Shown: in pieces, positions 10,459 to 18,916 of the stretch
How positions within the stretch are numbered: the stretch's first letter is position 1
Layout of the letters: every line of letters starts with the position of its first letter
Assembly (NCBI GenBank): GCA_014905825.1
Contig: JACGCN010000005.1
Span: 1 to 64,000 of the forward strand
Source: Lyophyllum atratum
Lineage: Eukaryota; Basidiomycota; Agaricomycetes; Agaricales; Lyophyllaceae
Direction: 5' to 3'
DNA length: 64,000 nucleotides
Made by a program: the position numbers and the translations under genes
Notes under the pieces: generated by a model
The model's input: the letters and a program-made list of their open reading frames with translations, nothing else
Told to the model about the DNA's origin: nothing
Databases searched by the model: none

Positions 10459-11793
10459 TCAACAGGCTTTTTCGCGACAGCCATGGGCGGAGCTACCGCA
10501 GCGAGAGCATAAGTGCTCGCGGCCACACTTGTCACCGTAGCGGCAGGCGCGGCTGCCGTTGAGGTTGAAAGCGTAACAGATGGGACGGCCGCTGGAAGCG
10601 ACGACGACGGTGTTGTCCCGCCAGACTGCGAAAGGCTTCCTCCCACGAACCTCGGTGGTTTTGCAGTCCCTGCCTTTATGGCCCTCGTCCCCGCAAATGA
10701 GACAGCAAGGAGAGCGGGGGGTACCCGCCTTGCTGGGGAGAAAGGACCCGCCTTGAGCGCTCGGGTACGGCGCAAACCGAGACGCGGTAGAGGAATCAGT
10801 TGACCGCCGCGGCGAGGGGGGAACGACAGCGTTGGCCAACGCAGCCAGCGCGGCCTCCGATCTTCGCAGCATCACGTCGGACACGCAACGACGATGACGC
10901 TCTGCGTACGTGTCGCCGTCGAACATGCGTCTGGTAGCCAGGTATTTCCGACGAATTTCGATGTCGAAAAGGAGGGTGGACTCGTAATTCTTCTCCCAGT
11001 CGGTAACACGCATGAGGTACGCCTTGTGTTTCCGCCACTTGACCATGATATCCTCGGGCCAAACCTGAGCGTACGCTACAAGTAGGTTCTCCCAAGCCTC
11101 GTTAAACTGCCCATGAGGTAGCGTCGGTTCCAAAGGGTACTTCCCGACATCTACAACGGTTCGAGACTTGCCATCCGCTCCGGTGACTTTGGTCCACTTT
11201 ATGGAACCGGGATTGGTGAGGAAATCTTCTAGGACAGAGGTCGTGAGCATCGTGAGGGGAAGGTGGGTACGACTCTCCAGCAAATCCAACAGACACCCCG
11301 GGATCTCCAGCTTCCGCCCATTCAAGTCTTCTTCCTCCAACTCCATCTCCCCAGACCACAACATCTTTCGTTCCGTCAGACCCTCGCCCGGCTTTGCTCG
11401 TCCCTGCTCCTTAACTGCATCCTCGCCAAAAATCACAGTCCCAAGTCGCATCATGGCAGCAAAGTCCTTAGGAGACATAGCCTGGAGGGTTTTCAGTATT
11501 TCCAATGAAGTGTCGACATCCTTGTCCCCTTCGATGAGTCCGGACGACGGTGGTGAAGGTCCTTTTTCGCCAACACCGGCAGAATCGTGGTGAGCGTCTG
11601 GGTTGCTTACCCCGCCCTCTTCCCGACTGGACCCACTCGCGCCCACGCCTGTCGCGGAGTTACCGTGTCTATCGTCCACGTCCAGATCGTTCTGATGGAT
11701 GATTTGACCATCACCAGGCCCTGACCGTGCCTGAGCCGAGTTGTGGGTTCGTCCCGCAAAGGTCTCGAGACCCTTTCCACCAGTGCCAGTCAT
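10459..11793 (-). CDS. Array copy 7: intact Gag-like zinc-finger protein
   Basis: Open frame of 444 residues from the ATG at 11793, identical in translation to copies 3-6 and 8. There is no frame-disrupting change in the T, C or G homopolymers that broke copies 1 and 2. Confidence 0.75.
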   Translation of the reverse strand: MTGTGGKGLETFAGRTHNSAQARSGPGDGQIIHQNDLDVDDRHGNSATGVGASGSSREEGGVSNPDAHHDSAGVGEKGPSPPSSGLIEGDKDVDTSLEILKTLQAMSPKDFAAMMRLGTVIFGEDAVKEQGRAKPGEGLTERKMLWSGEMELEEEDLNGRKLEIPGCLLDLLESRTHLPLTMLTTSVLEDFLTNPGSIKWTKVTGADGKSRTVVDVGKYPLEPTLPHGQFNEAWENLLVAYAQVWPEDIMVKWRKHKAYLMRVTDWEKNYESTLLFDIEIRRKYLATRRMFDGDTYAERHRRCVSDVMLRRSEAALAALANAVVPPSPRRSTDSSTASRFAPYPSAQGGSFLPSKAGTPRSPCCLICGDEGHKGRDCKTTEVRGRKPFAVWRDNTVVVASSGRPICYAFNLNGSRACRYGDKCGREHLCSRCGSSAHGCREKAC

Positions 11794-12253
11794 TTGAGCA
11801 AAATTTATCGAAGTGTAAGTTGACTGGTACTCAAACTGAGCAAATTCGCGAGATGACAAGAATGTCCGAGGAAAGGACTTGTAAAATTTCGGACTCTTGT
11901 CACTCGCTTAGTAAGCCTTCGATTGACCTTCCGTCCTCGCAAGCTCGCACATTGGTTTACTTCCAGGAGCACGCAACTTTACCCTCCTTTTTCTCCACAA
12001 CCGGACCGCTGATTTCTTAGCTTTTTTAAAGGTTTATTGGTACATATATAACCTCTCTTTTGGACCCCTAACATCCCCAAAATTTTGATATTTGTATATA
12101 AGAGTACTCTTATACAGGACGGTATAATAAGGAGTAATGATGATATCGAGAAGAGGATTCCCGGACGAGGGGGTTGGTCCATCGTGCGCCCGGTAATCTA
12201 TTAAAGAAGTCGATGTAGTAGTAGTACTTTTGGTTTCGACGCGCGCCGGGTGT

Positions 12254-13588
12254 TCAACAGGCTTTTTCGCGACAGCCATGGGCGGAGCTACCGCAGCGAG
12301 AGCATAAGTGCTCGCGGCCACACTTGTCACCGTAGCGGCAGGCGCGGCTGCCGTTGAGGTTGAAAGCGTAACAGATGGGACGGCCGCTGGAAGCGACGAC
12401 GACGGTGTTGTCCCGCCAGACTGCGAAAGGCTTCCTCCCACGAACCTCGGTGGTTTTGCAGTCCCTGCCTTTATGGCCCTCGTCCCCGCAAATGAGACAG
12501 CAAGGAGAGCGGGGGGTACCCGCCTTGCTGGGGAGAAAGGACCCGCCTTGAGCGCTCGGGTACGGCGCAAACCGAGACGCGGTAGAGGAATCAGTTGACC
12601 GCCGCGGCGAGGGGGGAACGACAGCGTTGGCCAACGCAGCCAGCGCGGCCTCCGATCTTCGCAGCATCACGTCGGACACGCAACGACGATGACGCTCTGC
12701 GTACGTGTCGCCGTCGAACATGCGTCTGGTAGCCAGGTATTTCCGACGAATTTCGATGTCGAAAAGGAGGGTGGACTCGTAATTCTTCTCCCAGTCGGTA
12801 ACACGCATGAGGTACGCCTTGTGTTTCCGCCACTTGACCATGATATCCTCGGGCCAAACCTGAGCGTACGCTACAAGTAGGTTCTCCCAAGCCTCGTTAA
12901 ACTGCCCATGAGGTAGCGTCGGTTCCAAAGGGTACTTCCCGACATCTACAACGGTTCGAGACTTGCCATCCGCTCCGGTGACTTTGGTCCACTTTATGGA
13001 ACCGGGATTGGTGAGGAAATCTTCTAGGACAGAGGTCGTGAGCATCGTGAGGGGAAGGTGGGTACGACTCTCCAGCAAATCCAACAGACACCCCGGGATC
13101 TCCAGCTTCCGCCCATTCAAGTCTTCTTCCTCCAACTCCATCTCCCCAGACCACAACATCTTTCGTTCCGTCAGACCCTCGCCCGGCTTTGCTCGTCCCT
13201 GCTCCTTAACTGCATCCTCGCCAAAAATCACAGTCCCAAGTCGCATCATGGCAGCAAAGTCCTTAGGAGACATAGCCTGGAGGGTTTTCAGTATTTCCAA
13301 TGAAGTGTCGACATCCTTGTCCCCTTCGATGAGTCCGGACGACGGTGGTGAAGGTCCTTTTTCGCCAACACCGGCAGAATCGTGGTGAGCGTCTGGGTTG
13401 CTTACCCCGCCCTCTTCCCGACTGGACCCACTCGCGCCCACGCCTGTCGCGGAGTTACCGTGTCTATCGTCCACGTCCAGATCGTTCTGATGGATGATTT
13501 GACCATCACCAGGCCCTGACCGTGCCTGAGCCGAGTTGTGGGTTCGTCCCGCAAAGGTCTCGAGACCCTTTCCACCAGTGCCAGTCAT
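12254..13588 (-). CDS. Array copy 8: intact Gag-like zinc-finger protein at the array edge
   Basis: Last complete gag frame before the array ends. Reading the minus strand, it is the first copy, preceded by the terminal-like segment (about 13750-13923) and by single-copy flanking DNA. If the array is transcribed from outside, this copy would be nearest the right-hand flank. The product is identical to copies 3-7. Confidence 0.75.
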   Translation of the reverse strand: MTGTGGKGLETFAGRTHNSAQARSGPGDGQIIHQNDLDVDDRHGNSATGVGASGSSREEGGVSNPDAHHDSAGVGEKGPSPPSSGLIEGDKDVDTSLEILKTLQAMSPKDFAAMMRLGTVIFGEDAVKEQGRAKPGEGLTERKMLWSGEMELEEEDLNGRKLEIPGCLLDLLESRTHLPLTMLTTSVLEDFLTNPGSIKWTKVTGADGKSRTVVDVGKYPLEPTLPHGQFNEAWENLLVAYAQVWPEDIMVKWRKHKAYLMRVTDWEKNYESTLLFDIEIRRKYLATRRMFDGDTYAERHRRCVSDVMLRRSEAALAALANAVVPPSPRRSTDSSTASRFAPYPSAQGGSFLPSKAGTPRSPCCLICGDEGHKGRDCKTTEVRGRKPFAVWRDNTVVVASSGRPICYAFNLNGSRACRYGDKCGREHLCSRCGSSAHGCREKAC

Positions 13589-13891
13589 TTGAGCAAAATT
13601 TATCGAAGTGTAAGTTGACTGGTACTCAAACTGAGCAAATTCGCGAGATGACAAGAATGTCCGAGGAAAGGACTTGTAAAATTTCGGACTCTTGTCACTC
13701 GCTTAGTAAGCCTTCGATTGACCTTCCGTCCTCGCAAGCTCGCACATTGGTTTACTTCCAGGAGCACGCAACTTTACCCTCCTTTTTCTCCACAACCGGA
13801 CCGCTGATTTCTTAGCTTTTTTAAAGGTTTATTGGTACATATATAACCTCTCTTTTGGACCCCTAACATCCCCAAAATTTTGATATTTGTA

Positions 13892-13909
13892 TATAAGAGT
13901 ACTCTTATA
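13892..13909. other. Perfect 18-bp palindrome in the terminal-like segment
   Basis: TATAAGAGT followed directly by ACTCTTATA. It recurs once per array unit and again in the solo fragment at 17731-17748. It lies just inside the point where homology among units and the solo copy ends (GGACGGTATAAT). Reading the minus strand, a TATATA-type box and an AATAAA-like motif lie within 100 bp. A binding site or a terminal structure is possible; function is unknown. Confidence 0.7.
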
Positions 13910-13936
13910 CAGGACGGTATAATGCAGGCTAAGCGG

Positions 13937-14070
13937 GTGGTCCCCGGTTCGATTCCGGGTGTGTGTTATCGCACGATATACAAAACCCTTTTTTGGTTTT
14001 TTGTGTGCCTGATGCTATTATGACGTTGTAAGGATTAAGAGGGTGGTCCCTGGTTCGATTCTGGGTGTGT
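13937..14070 (+). repeat. Two tRNA-like 3' halves with T-rich tails (SINE-like)
   Basis: Near 13937-13966 and 14040-14069 the sequence reads GTGGTCC(C/T)(C/T)GGTTCGATTC(C/T)GGGTGTGT, a T-arm with the pol III B-box consensus GGTTCGATTC. Both copies are followed at similar distance by TATACA, a run of six or seven T and GGTTT(C/T)TTGTGTG. No matching 5' half (D-arm, anticodon arm) is visible for either, so they look like tRNA-derived SINE or tRNA-pseudogene pieces. Confidence 0.55.
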
Positions 14071-14194
14071 CTTCATACGGTATACAGGTCGGTTTTTTTG
14101 GTTTCTTGTGTGTAATCACATTCACAGCTCCTCCTCGAAGAGGAGCGTACATGTATCTATGCAGGCTACGTCCCGCCCCAACTTGTAATCCAGT

Positions 14195-14795
14195 GCAGGC
14201 ATATCGCAGCCCAACCCTGTTGCCCAAGTCCACATCCGCCGTATCCCAGCCCTGCACCCCAAGTCATACCCCAGCCCATATCACAGCCCAAACCTGTACC
14301 CCAAGTCCAACCCCCATCCGTCGTACCCCAGTGTGTATCCCAGCCCAACCCTCTGCACACCCCAGTACGTATCCCAGCCCAACCCTCAACACACTCCAGT
14401 GCATATTACAGCCCAACCCTCCGGACACCGCAAGGCGTACCCTGCATCCCACACCCAAGTCATATCCCAGCCCATCTCAACACTCCACCCCAGGTCCCGC
14501 CCCAATACGCATTCCAGCCCAACCCTCCGCACACCCCAGTACATATCCCAGCCCAACCCTCAACACACCCAAGTGCAAATCCCAGCCCAACCCTCAGCAA
14601 ATCCCAAGGCGTACCCCTCCTACACCCCAAGTCATACCCCAGTCCGTATCACAGCCCAACCCTGTACCCCAAGTCGAACCCCAGTCCACATCCCTGCCCA
14701 ACCCTGTACCCCAAGTCGAACCCCAGTCCCCATCCCTGCCCAACCCTGTACCCCAGTCCACATCCCTGCCCAACCCTGTACCCCAATCCGAAAAT
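14195..14795. repeat. C-rich minisatellite (CCCAACCCT-containing)
   Basis: Degenerate tandem repeat built from words such as CATCCCTGCCCAACCCT, GTACCCCAGTC and CATATCCCAGCCCAACCCT. Period is irregular, roughly 30-45 bp. One strand is almost free of G, which keeps long artefactual frames open. It is not an array of the telomeric CCCTAA repeat. Confidence 0.8.
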
Positions 14796-14849
14796 TTTTC
14801 AACCCTAATTTGTACCCTAGTCCAAAAAAAAAGTCTCTAGATAACCCTC

Positions 14850-15425
14850 CTCTCGCACCTCCCCTTGTACCATTCGCACCTCCCGTCGCACCTCCGCTCA
14901 TTGGTCTCATCCGTCGCACCTGGTTTATCTGTCGCACCTCCCGTCGCACCTGGTCTCGCACCTGGGTTATCCGTCGCACCTGGTCTGGCACCTGGTTTAT
15001 ACCGTCGCACCTGGTTCCGCACCTCCCCTTGTACCATTCGCACCTGGTTCCGCACCTCCCCTTGTACCATTCGCACCTCCCGTCGCACCTCCCGTCGCAC
15101 TGGTCTCGCACCTGGGTTATCCGTCGCACCTGGTCTGGCACCTGGTTTATACCGTCGACCCTGGTTCCGTACCTCCCCTTGTACCATTCGCACCTCCCCT
15201 CATCCGTCACACCTCCTCTCGCACTTGGTCTCATCCATCGCACCTGGGTCATTCGTCGCACCTCCCGTCGCACCTGGTCACCCACCTGGTTTATACCGTC
15301 GCACCTGGCTTCGCACCTCCCCTTAACCCTTTCGCACCTGGTTTATATCTCGCACCTCCCGTCGCACCTCCCGTCGCACCTGGGTTATCCGTCGCACCTG
15401 GTTTCGCACCTGGGTTTCCACTTTA
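14850..15425. repeat. CGCACCTGG minisatellite, block 1
   Basis: Tandem degenerate copies of GTCGCACCTGGTTTATACC, CTCGCACCTGG and TCGCACCTCCC words, in basic steps of about 10-20 bp. It starts shortly after the C-rich minisatellite and ends at a unique stretch containing a piece of the array terminal segment. Long open frames here (rich in HL, SHLPSHL or RTW words) follow from the repeat and are not genes. Confidence 0.85.
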
Positions 15426-15450
15426 CACCTCAATTACGGTGAATGACGGG

Positions 15451-15497
15451 CCACATCACGTGACTAATTTACTTCCAGGAGCACGCAACTTTACCCC
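15451..15497. repeat. Short fragment of the array terminal segment with a CACGTG flank
   Basis: TCACGTGACT is followed by a 29-bp stretch beginning TTTACTTCCAGGAGCACGC that also occurs in every array unit and at 17589. The TCACGTGAC flank is shared with the copy at 17577 but not with the array units. After ACTTTACCC the similarity stops. Confidence 0.65.
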
Positions 15498-15595
15498 GTC
15501 AGCATTCACGCGAAAATCACTAGAAACACGACGTTTTGAGAGAAAGGTGCAAAGAAAGATCACAATTATAAAACATTATGCCGAAAGATATGGAT

Positions 15596-15675
15596 GACAC
15601 ACCCGGGGATTGAACCCGGGACCACCAGCTGAGTCGCAGACAAAGCGTGCGTGATAACCAAGTATACCATGTGTC
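15596..15675 (-). other. tRNA-like sequence, probably a pseudogene or SINE head
   Basis: On the minus strand GACACAT can pair with GTGTGTC as an acceptor stem. A good T-arm (CCGGG, loop TTCAATC, CCCGG) and a D-arm-like GGTA/TATC stem with TTGG in the loop are visible. The spacer bases 8-9 are missing, the anticodon stem is only about 4 bp (CGCA/TGCG), and no loop gives a proper U33 and purine 37. It shares GGTGGTCC and GGGTGTGT with the half-copies near 13.9-14.1 kb. A functional tRNA with an intron is not fully excluded. Confidence 0.45.
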
Positions 15676-15679
15676 CATG

Positions 15680-16070
15680 CCAAACCTGGTCTCGCACCTG
15701 GTTTATACCGTTGCACCTGGCTTCGCACCTCCCCTTGTACCATTCGCACCTCCCCTCACCCGTCGCACCTGGTTTATCCTTCGGACCTCCTAACAGCATC
15801 TGGTCTGGCACCGGGTTTATACCGTCGCACCTGGTTTCGCACCTGGTTTAATACCGTCGCACCTGCCTTCACACCTCCCCTTGTACCCTTCGCACCTGGT
15901 TTTGACGTCGCACCTCCCCTCGCACCTGGTTTATCTGTCGGACCTCCTAACAGCATCTGGTCTCGCACCTGGTTTCTACCGTCGCACCTGGTTTCGCACC
16001 TGGTTTTGACGTCGCACCTCCTCTCGCACCTGGTTTATCCGTCGGACCTGCCTTCCCACCTCCCTTCTAC
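15680..16070. repeat. CGCACCTGG minisatellite, block 2
   Basis: Continuation of the CGCACCTGG repeat after the tRNA-like interruption. It includes variants with GTCGGACCTCCTAACAGCATCTGG, repeated near 15780 and 15940. Confidence 0.8.
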
Positions 16071-16514
16071 CCTTTGTATTGGCCGCATTTGCCGTATGTC
16101 GAGGACGAAGACCCTGTGAGTAAATGTAATAGCAGTTTATTCACGCATGCATTCGAGGCCCGTGTGACGGTCCCTTCTTCGTTGGGGAAGAATGAGCCTT
16201 GCAGGTGAAGAGTACTATATTCTAAGTTTGAGGGCAGCATCCACCATGTTCTTCGTCGACAAATACTGTGCGCGTAATATATATTCACGCATCCTGAGTA
16301 CAGTGTTTACCCTGAACTCCCCTGCGTGGACGTGGTGACTCTCGTTCATTTCTTTCAAGTAGAAAGCACTTCGGGGCAGGCCTAACCCTGGTAGAGAACA
16401 AATACGACAGGGTTATGGGGTCATTCACGGTAGATGACGCTGAATGACGCTTGATTACGCTATATTACGGTGCACGACGGTGAATATTACGCTGGATATT
16501 ACGGTGAATGGTTA
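16071..16514. other. Unique spacer between minisatellite blocks
   Basis: The plus strand reads LYWPHLPYVEDEDPVSK from about 16073, followed by about 30 more codons to a stop near 16209. That could be an exon remnant, but no family was recognised. From about 16420 there is a short tandem of GAATGACGCT and ATTACGGTGAA words leading into the next minisatellite block. No gene can be supported. Confidence 0.4.
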
Positions 16515-17515
16515 CTTGCCTGGACTTGCTGACCTCGCACCTGGTTTCCCACCTGGTTTCTCCGTCGCACCTGCTCTCGCACCTGGTTTCGCACCTCGTT
16601 TATACCGTGGCACCTGGTCTTGTACCTGGTTTATACGTCGCACCTCCCGTTGCACCTGGTCTCCCACCTGGTTTATACGTTGCACCTCCCCTCGCACCTG
16701 GTTTTGCACCTGATTTATCCGTCGCACGTCCTTTTGCACCTCCCCTCATCCGTCGCACCTGGTTTATACCGTCGCACCTGCCTTCGCACCTCACCTTGTA
16801 CCCTTCGCACCTGGTTTTGACTTTGCACCTCCCGTCGCACCTCCCCTCATCCGTCGCACCTGCCTTCGCACCTGTTTTCGCACCTGGTTTATCCATCGCA
16901 CCTGGTCTCGCACCTGGTTTATGACTTTGCACCTCCCGTCGCACCTGGTTTATACCATCGCACCTGCCTTCGCACCTGGTATCGCACCTGGTTTATACCA
17001 TTGCACCTGCCTTCGCACCTCACCCTGTACCCTTCGCACCTGGTTTTGACTTCGCACCTCCCGTCGCACCTCCCCTCATCCGTCGCACCTCCTCTCGCAC
17101 CTGTTTTCGCACCTCGTTTATACCGTCACACCTGATCTCGCACCTGGTTTATACCATCGCACCTGCCTTCGCACCTGGTCTCGCACCTGGTTTATACCAT
17201 CGCACCTCCTCTCGCACCTGATTTCGCACCTGGTTTATACCGTCGCACCTGGTCTCGCACCTGGTTTGTACCATCGCACCTCCTCTCGCACCTGATTTCG
17301 CACCTGGTTTATACCGTCGCACCTGATTTCGCACCTGGTTTATCCGTCGCACCTTCTCTCACACTTGGTCTCGCACCTGGTTTATACTGTCGCACCTCCT
17401 CTCGCACCTGGTCCCCGTCGCACCTGATCTCGCACCTGGTCTCGCACCTGGTTTATACTGTCGCACCTGATCTCGCACCTGCTCTGGGTCTCGCACCTGG
17501 TCTTGCACCTCCCCT
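16515..17515. repeat. CGCACCTGG minisatellite, block 3
   Basis: The longest block (about 1 kb) of CGCACCTGGTTTATACC/CCATCG repeats. The core contains CACCTG, an E-box-type hexamer, at very high density. Frames through this block on both strands are repeat artefacts. Confidence 0.85.
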
Positions 17516-17576
17516 TATAGTATACCTAGTATACCTTAGGGTTATCTGGTGTCGCACCTCACGCCTCGCGGGTCAT

Positions 17577-17762
17577 GTCACGTGACTTATTTACTTCCAG
17601 GAGCACGCAACTTTACCCTCCTTTTTCTCCACAACCGGACCGCCGATTTCTTAGCTTTTTTAAAGGTTCATTGGTACATATATAACCTCTCTTTTGGACC
17701 CCTAACATCCCCAAAATTTTGATATTTGTATATAAGAGTACTCTTATACAGGACGGTATAAT
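17577..17762. repeat. Solo copy of the array unit's terminal segment
   Basis: From TTTACTTCC (17589) to GGTATAAT (17762) the sequence matches the array unit segment that precedes the gag leader, with a few substitutions (for example CCGCCGATTTC and AGGTTCATTGG). It includes the 18-bp palindrome at 17731-17748. The 5' flank is TCACGTGACTTA; the 3' flank is a pol fragment instead of the gag unit. This supports the segment being a discrete element end (LTR-like) and not just unit-internal DNA. Confidence 0.7.
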
Positions 17763-18199
17763 GGAGCAACAGAGGTTAGACGGCTATGCAAACATTGTCA
17801 GCCATGCACAGAAGCGGAAGGAGGCATTCGACAGAAGGGTCACGGGGAAGGCACCAAAGGAGGTTATATTCAAAGCAGGGCAACTAGTACAGGTATACCG
17901 AAGCGATCTCGACTTTACCTTCAAATCTGGCCGCAAAATGGAGCCAAAACGTCAGCCGCTCTCGCAACTCATACCAAATCGAAACACTAGAGGGCCTACC
18001 TATAGGAGGGCGGTTCAGCTCGAGGCGATTACGGCGCTTCATTCCACGGCGTGGGACCCAACTTCACGAAGTGCAGGTAGCCGTTGAGGGGGGGAAGGCG
18101 GAAGAGGAGGAGAAAGCGGATCGGGTGGATCCGGAGGAGCGAGATGTGGGCAGGATGATTGATGGCGAGCATTTTTCGAGCGAGTCCAGCGAGGATTAG
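17762..18199 (+). pseudogene. Frameshifted 3' end of a retroelement pol gene
   Basis: The frame starting at the ATG in 17761-17763 gives EQQRLDGYANIVSHAQKRKE, then KAGQLVQVYRSDLDFTFKSG and RKMEPK, a C-terminal pattern seen in basidiomycete retroelement polyproteins. Near 17950 about five codons plus one base are missing and the frame shifts. The next frame (frame 2) continues RSRNSYQIETLEGLPIGGRF, then SSRRLRRFIPRRGTQ and an acidic tail to the stop at 18197. Upstream reverse transcriptase and other domains are absent. It is a dead remnant joined directly to the terminal-like segment. Confidence 0.65.
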
Positions 18200-18345
18200 G
18201 AGGCGAGCGCAACGAGGACGTTGCTTCAGAGGGGGTGGGCACATGTAACAGTGCAACTGGACCACTCAGGGTCGCGTAGACACCATGGACATCGGACAGC
18301 AGATACACATAGATTAGGGTAGATTAGACTAGATGTAGATATCGG

Positions 18346-18365
18346 GCACCGCCGAGTGGCGGTGC
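18346..18365. other. Perfect 8-bp hairpin downstream of the pol remnant
   Basis: GCACCGCC, loop GAGT, GGCGGTGC. It lies about 150 bp after the pol-remnant stop, after a GGTAGATTAGACTAGATGTAGA stretch. It may be part of the element's 3' untranslated end. Confidence 0.5.
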
Positions 18366-18916
18366 AGCAGGGTACAGACCCGGTAGACACGTCAAGGGAC
18401 AGCATCCCATTGGCCTTCCCGACGCGTCTGGTGACTGGCACCTGTTTGCCCGTCTCCACCGACATTAGGATAACGCGTAAACGACGCCGTTTTAGACCCT
18501 AAATTACCTGCCGAGACGCCCTTGACCTAACCCATAATTCGCTATGGAATGCCGGTGACGGATTTATCAACATTCACGATATCCTCAGCTGGCATCCTCT
18601 GGCGATCCTACTCCAACGTTACTTCAGATCTCAATTCATGTCATGAGCTCAGTGAGGATGTTATGGCTCGAGCGTCGAAGTCCGAAATCTGCCTTCTTGA
18701 CTTGGGCGGAACGTGCGTAACGGAGTCTATTTATTATGTGGCATGGGCACTTCTCCACATGTACATGCACGCTAATAGTATATCTGAGCAATTACCCTCG
18801 TCATTCTGCACGTCGATTCAGCACGCTGAATTGCCTGACAGGCATGCTTGATCCGTTCGTATGCACGCTCACTTTGCTCACATGCATGCTTACTTACTTC
18901 ACGCCTTGCGCGCCTC
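18366..18916. other. Spacer without a supported gene
   Basis: Between the retroelement remnant and the fusion gene. A 100-codon plus-strand frame (18549-18851) has no recognisable motif and lies partly against the 3' end of the minus-strand gene. Nothing further can be supported. Confidence 0.4.

Larger units (their letters stand above)
1..13923 (-). repeat. Tandem array of a 1795-bp gag-bearing unit (about 7.75 copies)
   Basis: Equivalent points recur every 1795 bp (for example the gag ATG at 2818, 4613, 6408, 8203, 9998, 11793 and 13588); the first interval is 1796. Read on the minus strand, each unit has an approximately 174-bp terminal-like segment with TATA and AATAAA-like motifs, a short leader, one gag-like ORF and about 350 bp after the gag stop. 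No reverse transcriptase, integrase or recombinase is present in the unit. Homology ends on the right at about 13923 (GGTATAAT), where unrelated sequence begins; the left side runs off the window. Copies 3-8 look identical by eye, while copies 1 and 2 carry indels and substitutions. Head-to-tail multimerisation of a truncated retroelement is an inference; an assembly effect cannot be excluded. Confidence 0.93.

Noticed and set aside
1..13923. CRISPR-like or satellite array
   Set aside because: The repeat is 1795 bp with a coding unit and no spacers, in a eukaryotic context.
14195..14795. Telomeric repeat
   Set aside because: Words are CCCAACCCT within irregular 30-45 bp units, not tandem CCCTAA.
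14333..15442. Long open frame of 369 codons on the plus strand
   Set aside because: It lies wholly in the C-rich and CGCACCTGG minisatellites; its translation is a repeat of SHLPSHL and RTW words and several frames on both strands are open for the same reason.
15596..15675. Functional tRNA gene
   Set aside because: Acceptor and T-arm are good, but spacer bases, anticodon stem and loop do not fit; kept only as tRNA-like.
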